From NCBI GenBank assembly GCA_014859215.1, contig JACUUS010000083.1:1-9612 (forward strand): a DNA stretch of 9,612 nt, read 5' to 3'. The DNA comes from Dehalococcoidia bacterium (GTDB lineage: Bacteria > Chloroflexota > Dehalococcoidia > SZUA-161). The position numbers and the translations under genes were made by a program. Under the pieces are notes generated by a model, which saw only the letters and a program-made list of their open reading frames with translations, ran no database searches and was not told where the DNA came from. Of the stretch, positions 1 through 5,830 are shown piece by piece; the first letter of the stretch is position 1; every line of letters starts with the position of its first letter.

Positions 1-1020
1 TCGGCGAGCTTCCGGTCCTTCTCGCTGACGCCATGCTGGAGGCGGGCCGTCCGGCTGGTCGAGCACTACCCGCCGGTCAAACCTGCCGGGTCGGAGCAGG
101 GCCGGGTCCAGGATGTCCGGGCGGTTTGTGGCGGCTATTACTATCACCTTGGTACTGGAGTCAAAACCGTCCATCTCCACCAGTATCTGGTTGAGGGTCT
201 GCTCCCTTTCGTCATGGCCACCGCCCAGCCCCGAACCGCGATGGCGCCCGACCGCGTCAATTTCATCCACGAAGATGATGCAGGGGGCATTCCGCTTCGC
301 CTGGTCGAAGAGGTCCCTCACGCGGGAAGCTCCGACACCCACGAACATCTCGACAAATTCGCTGCCGCTGATGGAGAAGAAAGGCACGCCCGCTTCTCCG
401 GCAACTGCGCGCGCCAGCAGCGTCTTGCCCGTTCCTGGCGGGCCGACCAGGAGCACCCCGCGCGGTATGCGCGCGCCGAGAGCAATGAACTTCTCAGGAT
501 ACCTCAGGAACTCGACTATCTCCTGCAGTTCCTGCTTGGATTCCTCGACGCCGGCCACGTCGGCGAACGTAACCGTGGGCTTGTCGACGCTTGCCAGGCG
601 CGCTCTGCTCTTGCCGAAGGACATTGCCTGGTTTGAGCCTCCCTGCGCCCGGCTGAACAGGAACAGGATCAGGAGGACAAAGATCAGTATTGGCAGGAAA
701 CTCAGGAACAGGCCGCCAAAATTGGTGCCCGGGCTTTCGTAGTTCACCGTTATGGTGCCGGCGTCTATGCCTTCCCTGAAGGTCGTGAAGGCGTCAAAGG
801 TCTCCGGCACCGTAGTTTCAAAGGTCTCTCCATTTATAACGGCGGTCATGGAAGTACCCTTGATTGTGACTTCCCCCCCGCTCTCGTTCAGCCTCTGGAT
901 AATCTGGGTCGTGTTTAAATGGGGCGGTCCTCCCCTTGGCGAGATGATGAGGAAGAAGACGGCGACGACCGCAATCAGGACCGCGATCCAGATTATAAGA
1001 CTGCGAGAGATTCTAGGCAT
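1..1020 (-). CDS. ftsH: FtsH, ATP-dependent membrane zinc metalloprotease (N-terminal part, runs off left edge)
   Basis: FtsH is a membrane-anchored AAA+ protease that unfolds and degrades membrane and short-lived cytosolic proteins as a hexamer. Translating the minus strand from the ATG at 1020 gives 340 codons without a stop. Visible in order: a first membrane helix at about residues 7-27, a short extracytoplasmic segment (about 28-103), a second helix at about 104-122, then the AAA+ domain with Walker A GPPGTGKT (193-200), Walker B IIFVDEID (248-255) and the second region of homology with its arginines (about 296-317). The zinc-binding HExxH protease part lies beyond the edge. After LDQPD (320-324) the frame gives GPPPAWRQREGPEARR, which does not look like FtsH, whereas the next frame has much more gene-like codons, suggesting a frameshift or misassembly near 45-51. 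The start is supported by the divergent promoter upstream. The gene is transcribed away from the nurA operon. Confidence 0.95.
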   Translation of the reverse strand, partial: MPRISRSLIIWIAVLIAVVAVFFLIISPRGGPPHLNTTQIIQRLNESGGEVTIKGTSMTAVINGETFETTVPETFDAFTTFREGIDAGTITVNYESPGTNFGGLFLSFLPILIFVLLILFLFSRAQGGSNQAMSFGKSRARLASVDKPTVTFADVAGVEESKQELQEIVEFLRYPEKFIALGARIPRGVLLVGPPGTGKTLLARAVAGEAGVPFFSISGSEFVEMFVGVGASRVRDLFDQAKRNAPCIIFVDEIDAVGRHRGSGLGGGHDEREQTLNQILVEMDGFDSSTKVIVIAATNRPDILDPALLRPGRFDRRVVLDQPDGPPPAWRQREGPEARR

Positions 1021-1032
1021 AAAAACTCACTT

Positions 1033-1081
1033 GGGTGCAATCACCCTTCGTAATTATACCAGAAACAGATTCGAATATAAA
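1033..1081 (-). promoter_or_regulatory. ftsH promoter and 5' leader hairpin
   Basis: On the minus strand there is a consensus -10 TATAAT (1058-1053) preceded by TGG, giving an extended -10 (TGnTATAAT). A weaker -35-like TTTATA (1081-1076) lies 17 nt upstream. The predicted start of transcription, near 1046, falls at the first base of a small hairpin, GGGTG-ATTG-CACCC (1046-1033), so the mRNA would begin with a stem-loop about 12 nt before the ATG. Such a terminal stem could stabilise the message or tune translation; that role is inference. The only Shine-Dalgarno-like sequence is a weak GTGAG upstream of the start. Confidence 0.7.
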
Positions 1082-1138
1082 CAAAGCCGAGCGGGCAGAC
1101 TCCCCCTGCGCAGATAACGAGATGCGCGGCGCGCCAAA

Positions 1139-1168
1139 TTGTCCCGGGAGAACCCCATGTGCTATACT
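1139..1168 (+). promoter_or_regulatory. Promoter of the nurA-HAS-herA operon
   Basis: An extended -10, TGCTATACT (1160-1168), lies 18 nt downstream of a -35-like TTGTCC (1139-1144, four of six matches to TTGACA). Transcription would start about 1174-1176, only a few bases before the nurA ATG at 1179. The operon mRNA could therefore be leaderless or nearly so, which agrees with the absence of a Shine-Dalgarno sequence before that ATG. The element sits about 80 bp from the divergent ftsH -10, so the two promoters share one short intergenic region. Confidence 0.55.
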
Positions 1169-1178
1169 CGCGGTTGAG

Positions 1179-2384
1179 ATGTCGCTTGACCTGAGCCGGT
1201 TAGCCGAGCAAGTAGAACAGATGGCCGTCGATCTCAAGGCCGAACGCGAAGGCTGGAATCGCCGTTTTCAACGCGCGGTCGCGGTTTTCCATGAGCAGGC
1301 AGCGGACCTGGATTCTCTTAAGTCTAAAATCGCGAACGCAAAGACCTCCTGGCTGGTCGCCGGGATAACCGCCGGCTTGAATACCAGCTGCAAACCCGTT
1401 CCATGCCCGCATGATTTTGCCGTGCTTGCCACTGACGGGTCCCAGGTCGAGGTCGACAGGCATGGTCCCGCAAGGTGTTACGTTATAAACACGGGAAGCG
1501 TCCTTCTTCGCTACGGCGGGCACCCGGGCGCTGTCCTCACCAGCGATCCTGTGCTGTATGCCGGCAACGACGACCTCGTCATCACCGACCCGGCGAGCAG
1601 CGCGGAGCATCCCGTCGAAAGAGGCCTCCTGGGTTTCAAACGCGCGGTCGCTGAATGTACCGGCCTCGCGGACCTTGCCGCAGAGTCCCCTGCCGGCCTG
1701 CCCTCGCTGGCCCTTATGGACGGCACCCTCATAATGTGGGGGCTGGCAGGGCATGCATTTCCCGAATATGTTCGCAACGCACTACTCGATAAGGGCTTCC
1801 TGCCGGCGCTTGACAGGCTGAGAGAGTTGAGCCGGCAGGGAGGGCCTGCCCTCGCAAGCTATATTAGTCTCCCGCGCAGCACGGATATCGTCAACGCTTT
1901 GAGAATTGCGGTATGCCCTCATCAGAAACCGGACTGCGACCGCAATTGCCCCCGCTCCGCGCCGGCCGCCAGGGAATGCGATATGTTTGCGGGTATCCAG
2001 GACCGGGACCTGTTCTCAGCCCTCCTTGAAACAGGCGAACGGTCCGCTTCCTTCACGAGCGCCTCTTCCATAGTGGAGAAGCATTACGGGCCCCACCAGG
2101 TCCGGTTTTTCTACCTTAACACATGCGAAGAGATAGCCCGCGTTGAGATACCTCGCTGGGTGGAAGAGGACGGCGGCCTCGACCTCGTCCACACTCTGGT
2201 CCTGGAACAATGCCGCCTTGGTGGAGGATACCCCGTTGCCCTTGCCGAGGCCCATGAGCAGGCAGTCGTAACGGCCGCCGACCGTGAGCAATTCCGGCAG
2301 CTGCTGGAAGCCTCACTGAGCAGCCACCACCTTCGGGCAGTCCATTCCGAGAAAAGCTTGAGCAAGCAAACGAGATGGGTTTAG
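1179..2384 (+). CDS. nurA: NurA-family DNA nuclease
   Basis: Product of 401 residues, predicted to be the 5'-3' nuclease/endonuclease partner of HerA in DNA-end processing. NurA family marks: the metal-binding DGS motif (ATDGSQVEVD, D86) opening the RNase H-like core, a second acidic motif LALMDGT (D181), and the late motif GYPVALAEAHEQAV (350-363) followed by F372. The N-terminal ~55 residues look like an amphipathic coiled helix (LAEQVEQMAVDLKAEREG), usual in this family. Unusual is a cysteine cluster C246-x6-C253-x3-C257-x9-C267. The frame is open upstream to an ATG at 1035, but the segment before 1179 carries the promoter and lacks coding character, and the family-like helix begins right after ATG 1179, so that start is preferred. 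The stop overlaps the next gene's start by 10 bp, indicating translational coupling. Fold and partnership rest on motifs and on the adjacent HerA gene; polarity of the nuclease is taken from archaeal homologues. Confidence 0.88.
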   Translation: MSLDLSRLAEQVEQMAVDLKAEREGWNRRFQRAVAVFHEQAADLDSLKSKIANAKTSWLVAGITAGLNTSCKPVPCPHDFAVLATDGSQVEVDRHGPARCYVINTGSVLLRYGGHPGAVLTSDPVLYAGNDDLVITDPASSAEHPVERGLLGFKRAVAECTGLADLAAESPAGLPSLALMDGTLIMWGLAGHAFPEYVRNALLDKGFLPALDRLRELSRQGGPALASYISLPRSTDIVNALRIAVCPHQKPDCDRNCPRSAPAARECDMFAGIQDRDLFSALLETGERSASFTSASSIVEKHYGPHQVRFFYLNTCEEIARVEIPRWVEEDGGLDLVHTLVLEQCRLGGGYPVALAEAHEQAVVTAADREQFRQLLEASLSSHHLRAVHSEKSLSKQTRWV

Positions 2385-2986
2385 AAACAGGGGAAGAAGC
2401 TTTGGCATCCAGAATCGGTGAGGTAATCGAAGCAAGCACGGCGGAGTTCCTTGCGGAGTGCTATGAGCTCCATGAACCCCCTCCGCTGGGCGCTCTCGTC
2501 AAGACGACCTTGCGGGATGCCGAAATCTACGGGATAGTATGCAATTCGAGCACGAGCGGCATAGACCCGGCACGCCGCCCACTGGCCCGGGGCCGGGATG
2601 AAGCGGAGGCAGACGACATCTACAAGCAGCACCCCCAGCTGTCGAGGCTGCTGCGCACCACTTTCAAAGCCGTGATTACCGGCTACAGCGAGGGTCGAGA
2701 TATTCACCACTATATATCGCCAAGGCCTCCCAGAATTCACGATTTCGTGTTCATTTGCTCTCCCGGCGAGATAAGCGCCTTTACGCGTTCCCTTGATTTT
2801 CTCCCGGCGCTGCTCAGGGCCACGGAAGGGCCGGCTGACGACATAGTCTCTGCCTGCCTCCGGCGGGCCAGCCAGGCCCATGAGGACCCGCGTGCCTTCC
2901 TGATAGGGGCCGGAAAGGAGCTCGCTCTGCTCCTGAGCGGTGAACTGAACCGGCTCAACGCCATCCTGAGGAGGATCAGACCGTGA
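2375..2986 (+). CDS. Stand-alone HAS-barrel-like protein between nurA and herA
   Basis: Product of 203 residues. The N-terminal part, about residues 11-68 (RIGEVIEASTAEFLAECY, then PPPLGALVKT and IYGIVCNSST), has the alternating beta pattern and G-x-V / P-x-G-x-hV spacing of a HAS barrel, the small barrel that in HerA and ATP synthases precedes the ATPase domain. It is followed by a conserved-looking stretch (DPARRPLARG, then PRPPRIHDFVF at 116-126) and a helical C-terminus (about 135-200). There is no Walker motif and no transmembrane segment. From memory, similar short proteins occur beside NurA/HerA in cyanobacteria and Chloroflexota. The gene overlaps nurA by 10 bp and herA by 4 bp, so the three products are probably made in coordinated amounts. 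A plausible role is an adaptor or docking subunit linking nuclease to translocase, but no function is demonstrated. The HAS assignment is by eye. Confidence 0.7.
   Translation: MGLETGEEALASRIGEVIEASTAEFLAECYELHEPPPLGALVKTTLRDAEIYGIVCNSSTSGIDPARRPLARGRDEAEADDIYKQHPQLSRLLRTTFKAVITGYSEGRDIHHYISPRPPRIHDFVFICSPGEISAFTRSLDFLPALLRATEGPADDIVSACLRRASQAHEDPRAFLIGAGKELALLLSGELNRLNAILRRIRP
2969..2985 (+). promoter_or_regulatory. Ribosome binding site and GTG start of herA
   Basis: AGGAGG at 2969-2974 lies 8 nt before a GTG codon at 2983. That GTG shares four bases (GTGA) with the stop codon of the upstream gene. This fixes the herA start at GTG. The ATG at 2987 is in another frame. The arrangement is classic for termination-reinitiation coupling. 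Confidence 0.85.
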
Positions 2987-4602
2987 ATGAGGCGAGGCAG
3001 CATCTCGGCATAGTGACAGGCGGCTCCCTTACCGGAGGCATCGAGGTCAAGCTGGACAGCGCGGCGTCCCTGGAGGAAATGGCTGTCGGGCGCTACGTGG
3101 TGATTGAAGGCCAGACAAGCCGCTTCTTCGCCATGATCTCGGATATCAAACTGGGAGCGATCGACCAGCGGCTGACCATCACTCCGCCTGATACGGGGGA
3201 CCCTTTCATCGCCGAGGTTATCGCCGGCACGGGCACGTACGGCATCCTGCAGGTAGTCCCCCTGTTGACCATCGGCGGCGATGCGGCGAGCATGCTGGCG
3301 GGACCCCATCCCGTGAAGACGGTGCCCGCCCACTTTTCCGGGGTGTACGAGGCGTCAAGTGCCGACGTGGAGCTCGTCTTCGGCAAGGAGGACGAGAGGC
3401 ACTTCTACGTGGGCACCCCGCTCGATATGGAAACCAGGGTCTGCCTGAATACCCGCGAGTTCGTCAAGAGGTCGAACGGCGTCTTCGGAAAAAGCGGCAC
3501 CGGCAAGACCTTTTTCACCCGACTGCTCCTGATCGGCATAGTCCAGAAAAGGGATGCGGTGAACCTCATCTTTGACATGCACAGCGAGTACGGCTGGGCC
3601 GGAACGAGCGAAAACGCGCGCTCCGTGAAGGGCCTGAAACAGCTTTTCCCTGCCCAGGTAGCGCTCTTCACGCTCGATGAGCAAAGCGCCCGCCGGCGGA
3701 AGGCCAGCACCGATTACGTGGTAGAGATCGGGTACGACGAGATTGAACCCGAGGATATCGCCCTCCTCAAAGACACCCTGAACCTGACCGAGCATGCCGC
3801 GGAGGCTGTTTACCAGTTCCAGCGTGAATTCGGCGAAAAGAAATGGCTGGAGGGCTTCTTCAGCCTTGGAGAAGGGGAAGATACCGACGAAGTCCTGAAA
3901 AGGCTCAATGTGCATGAAAGCAGCTACCGTAACCTCCGGCGCGGCCTCGAACGGCTGAAGAGGCTGCCTTTCCTCGTGCCTCACGCGGCGGACAATTCAG
4001 TGAAACGCATACTCGCCTACCTCGACAGCGGCAAGAACGTCGTTCTCGAGTTCGGCAGGTACACCGACATCACCGTCTACGTGCTTGTAGCGAATATACT
4101 GACGCGCCGCATTTACGACCAGTACAGGGAACGGACCGAAAGGGTTCAGGGAGAGGGCGGCGAGAAGCCCCAACCACTTGTCATAACCATAGAAGAAGCC
4201 CACAAGTTCCTCAACCGGGAAGTGGCGTCCCAGACCATCTTCGGCACTATAGCCCGCGAGATGAGGAAATACGGCGTGACGCTACTGGTAATCGACCAGC
4301 GGCCCAGCAGCATAGACGACGAGGTCATGTCGCAGCTCGGCACCAAGGCCACCTATCTCCTTGACAATGAGAATGATGTCGACAGCGTGCTGATGGGTGT
4401 CTCAGGCAAGACCCAGCTCAAGACGGTCCTTTCCAAGCTGGAGGCGACGCAGCAGGCCTTGATTTTCGGGCACGCCCTGCCAATGCCGGTTGTGGTGAGG
4501 ACCCGGGATTACGGCAGCGCCGAATCGTACAGGACCCTGGGATTCATGGACGCCGTTGGACTCAGGAGAAAACTGGAGGAGGAGATCAGGGACCTCTCCT
4601 GA
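2983..4602 (+). CDS. herA: HerA-family hexameric DNA translocase ATPase
   Basis: Product of 539 residues from a GTG start. HerA is a ring-shaped FtsK-like ATPase that pumps DNA into or through its NurA nuclease partner. An N-terminal HAS-like barrel covers about residues 7-100. The ATPase core shows Walker A GKSGTGKT (169-176), Walker B LVITIEEAHKFL (399-410, with E404/E405 and H407), the conserved REMRKYGV segment (425-432) and a sensor-type IDQRPSSIDDEV (437-448) followed by QLGTK. An insert of mostly helical character (about 240-335) lies between Walker A and B. C-terminal residues (about 500-539) end in a basic/acidic helix. Length is normal for the family. All key residues appear intact, so the enzyme should be active. 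It is the last gene of the operon and ends 19 bp before a strong terminator. Phage-defence HerA relatives exist, but here the partner is a NurA nuclease and no SIR2 or DUF4297 effector is present, so DNA-end processing is the simpler reading. Confidence 0.93.
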   Translation: MNEARQHLGIVTGGSLTGGIEVKLDSAASLEEMAVGRYVVIEGQTSRFFAMISDIKLGAIDQRLTITPPDTGDPFIAEVIAGTGTYGILQVVPLLTIGGDAASMLAGPHPVKTVPAHFSGVYEASSADVELVFGKEDERHFYVGTPLDMETRVCLNTREFVKRSNGVFGKSGTGKTFFTRLLLIGIVQKRDAVNLIFDMHSEYGWAGTSENARSVKGLKQLFPAQVALFTLDEQSARRRKASTDYVVEIGYDEIEPEDIALLKDTLNLTEHAAEAVYQFQREFGEKKWLEGFFSLGEGEDTDEVLKRLNVHESSYRNLRRGLERLKRLPFLVPHAADNSVKRILAYLDSGKNVVLEFGRYTDITVYVLVANILTRRIYDQYRERTERVQGEGGEKPQPLVITIEEAHKFLNREVASQTIFGTIAREMRKYGVTLLVIDQRPSSIDDEVMSQLGTKATYLLDNENDVDSVLMGVSGKTQLKTVLSKLEATQQALIFGHALPMPVVVRTRDYGSAESYRTLGFMDAVGLRRKLEEEIRDLS

Positions 4603-4621
4603 AACCGAAGTGGAGGAAGGA

Positions 4622-4651
4622 AAAGCGCCTGAGGCGTACCCCAGGCGCTTT
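4622..4651. terminator. Bidirectional terminator between convergent genes
   Basis: A perfect 10-bp inverted repeat, AAAGCGCCTG (4622-4631) and CAGGCGCTTT (4642-4651), extends by GG/CC past one bulged A around a CGTAC loop. It lies 19 bp after the herA stop and 25 bp after the stop of the minus-strand gene at 4677. The outer A/T pairs provide a short U-run on both strands (TTTC on plus, TTTTCC on minus), so it can serve both directions. Its core AGCGCCTGAG...CAGGCGCT recurs in the stem-loop at 7831-7861. Confidence 0.85.
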
Positions 4652-4676
4652 CTACTCGTAAACTAAGCTGCGTTCG

Positions 4677-5540
4677 TTAAGCTGAAGCCTTCCGTCGGCC
4701 GATGACGAGAACGTCCAGCAGGACCAGGACGCCGCCGACTCCGATAAGCACCCAGGGCAGAATGTCCCTGAACCACATAAGCTGGTTGCGGGAAGTCCCG
4801 GCGAAGTCGACCATAGTCTCTACGGTGGTGTCAGCGTACTGGATCTTTGATATCTGGACGGGTACCGAGTTTTCCATCATATCCATGCTGGTAGTGGACG
4901 TGGACATCTGGTTTACCACCGCTCCGGTCGAAGGCTCTATCCACAGCTTCAAATTGATGGCGAAGAAGAGGTCCGCGCCAGTCTGCGGATGCTTGCCGCG
5001 AGGTATCTCAGCCGCCTCAATCTCGAAGACATTCACTTTCAGTCCCCGGAACTCCTCGGCGTGGGAGAAGCTCGCGGTAAGTGGTTCATTCGCTCCGGCG
5101 TTCCAGAGGTCGAACGTAGCATCCTCCGTGCAAGGCCTGACGGGACCGAAGTTTCCGGTCCGACCTCGTTCATCAAGATTGGCCATGTATTCGAGCGTTC
5201 TGCGATCAATCGTATGTATGGTTTCGTCCCCGTACTGCGGGAGAACATCACCCGACTGAGCATGGCTGATCGTCCGGACCTCGTGGATTCTGATGGCGCC
5301 ATTCAGGGTCTCAACCGCCTCCTGGGTTAGCTTTTGTTCCACCGGAAAGGTATCAAGTTGCTGCGTCTGCTGGTTCATCGCTGAGAACTCGCCAACGAAG
5401 TGGAATGTCCGTGCGTAGTCCCCGGGCATCTTGTCCAGCGAGGGGAATATCACCACTATCCAGATGACTCCAAGTACAGCCAGCAGCAGGCCGAAAACGG
5501 ATACAATGAACCCCTTCCCCTTATTGCCTTTCGGGACCAT
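4677..5540 (-). CDS. DUF3068/PorA-like double-anchored membrane protein (paralogue 1)
   Basis: Product of 287 residues. A basic N-terminus (MVPKGNKGKG) is followed by a membrane helix at about 11-32, a ~225-residue soluble region and a C-terminal helix at about 260-281 ending in GRRKASA. Positive charges at both ends predict both termini in the cytosol and the large domain outside. The signature of the DUF3068 ('porin PorA') family is suggested by IFPSLDKMPGDYART (31-45), IDRRTLEY (111-118), a GKHPQT segment (182-187) and WIEPSTGAVVNQ (200-211). Despite the family name a pore role is not shown; the fold and function are unknown to me. Its only cysteine is C137. The start is supported by AAAGGAG shortly before the ATG. 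An own promoter and ~130-nt leader lie upstream. It is about 56% identical to the equally long product of 7881-8744. Confidence 0.75.
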   Translation of the reverse strand: MVPKGNKGKGFIVSVFGLLLAVLGVIWIVVIFPSLDKMPGDYARTFHFVGEFSAMNQQTQQLDTFPVEQKLTQEAVETLNGAIRIHEVRTISHAQSGDVLPQYGDETIHTIDRRTLEYMANLDERGRTGNFGPVRPCTEDATFDLWNAGANEPLTASFSHAEEFRGLKVNVFEIEAAEIPRGKHPQTGADLFFAINLKLWIEPSTGAVVNQMSTSTTSMDMMENSVPVQISKIQYADTTVETMVDFAGTSRNQLMWFRDILPWVLIGVGGVLVLLDVLVIGRRKASA

Positions 5541-5608
5541 TTTTCTCCTTTCCGCTCCTTGATTCTCTGTATGACTCTACCGGGCACAGCGACTTGTTTC
5601 GGGCTGCG

Positions 5609-5707
5609 CACCTCCTCCAGCCGAGCGCCGGACAACCATCGCCGGGGTGACGGCTCGCGAAGGATGAGCGAGTTCGCAGATTCTAGGTCAAAGTGCCGAA
5701 AATTCAA
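5609..5707 (-). promoter_or_regulatory. Promoter and long leader of paralogue 1
   Basis: Minus-strand promoter TTGAAT (5707-5702), 16-nt spacer, TAGAAT (5685-5680). Transcription would start near 5673, leaving a leader of about 130 nt before the ATG at 5540. The leader contains a strong Shine-Dalgarno-like AGGAGGTG (5616-5609), 68 nt before the ATG. Nearby complementary bases (TCGGCTG before it and CAGCCCGA after it, one bulge) could place this motif in a hairpin loop. The same promoter and motif layout recurs upstream of the paralogue at 7881-8744. The remaining intergenic DNA up to 5829 holds the inverted repeat listed separately and nothing else I recognise. Confidence 0.65.
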
Positions 5708-5767
5708 CGAAAACCACACACATGCCCCAATTACAGTACTCCCAATCTAGAGCATGTATTGAATGCC

Positions 5768-5830
5768 AGAACGGGACCGCGACTAGCCCTTTACGCTCAT
5801 TCTCCGCAGTGCCGCCGCACGGCCCGTTCT
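5768..5830 (-). repeat. Inverted repeat after the phosphatase gene
   Basis: AGAACGGG (5768-5775) pairs with CCCGTTCT (5823-5830), extended by CC/GG past a bulged A, enclosing about 42 nt with a minor inner GTGC/GCAC pairing. It begins at the stop codon of the metallophosphatase on the minus strand. It could be a transcript 3' end structure, but there is no U-run, so a terminator role is uncertain. Confidence 0.35.

Noticed and set aside
113..742. Long plus-strand open frames opposite the FtsH gene
   Set aside because: They are antisense to a clearly recognisable FtsH with intact Walker motifs; the products are low-complexity Ser/Arg/Pro-rich strings with no family resemblance.
1035..1178. 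48-residue N-terminal extension of NurA from the ATG at 1035
   Set aside because: The extension overlaps the promoter region, has no ribosome binding site and does not look like the family; the ATG at 1179 begins the family-like helix.
3355..3984. 209-residue minus-strand open frame inside herA
   Set aside because: A mirror frame of a well-conserved ATPase in GC-rich DNA; no motif or start signal.
1179..4602. Reading the HerA operon as an anti-phage defence system
   Set aside because: Known HerA-based defence pairs the ATPase with SIR2 or DUF4297 effectors; here the partner is a NurA nuclease and no other defence or mobile genes are nearby, so repair is the simpler explanation.
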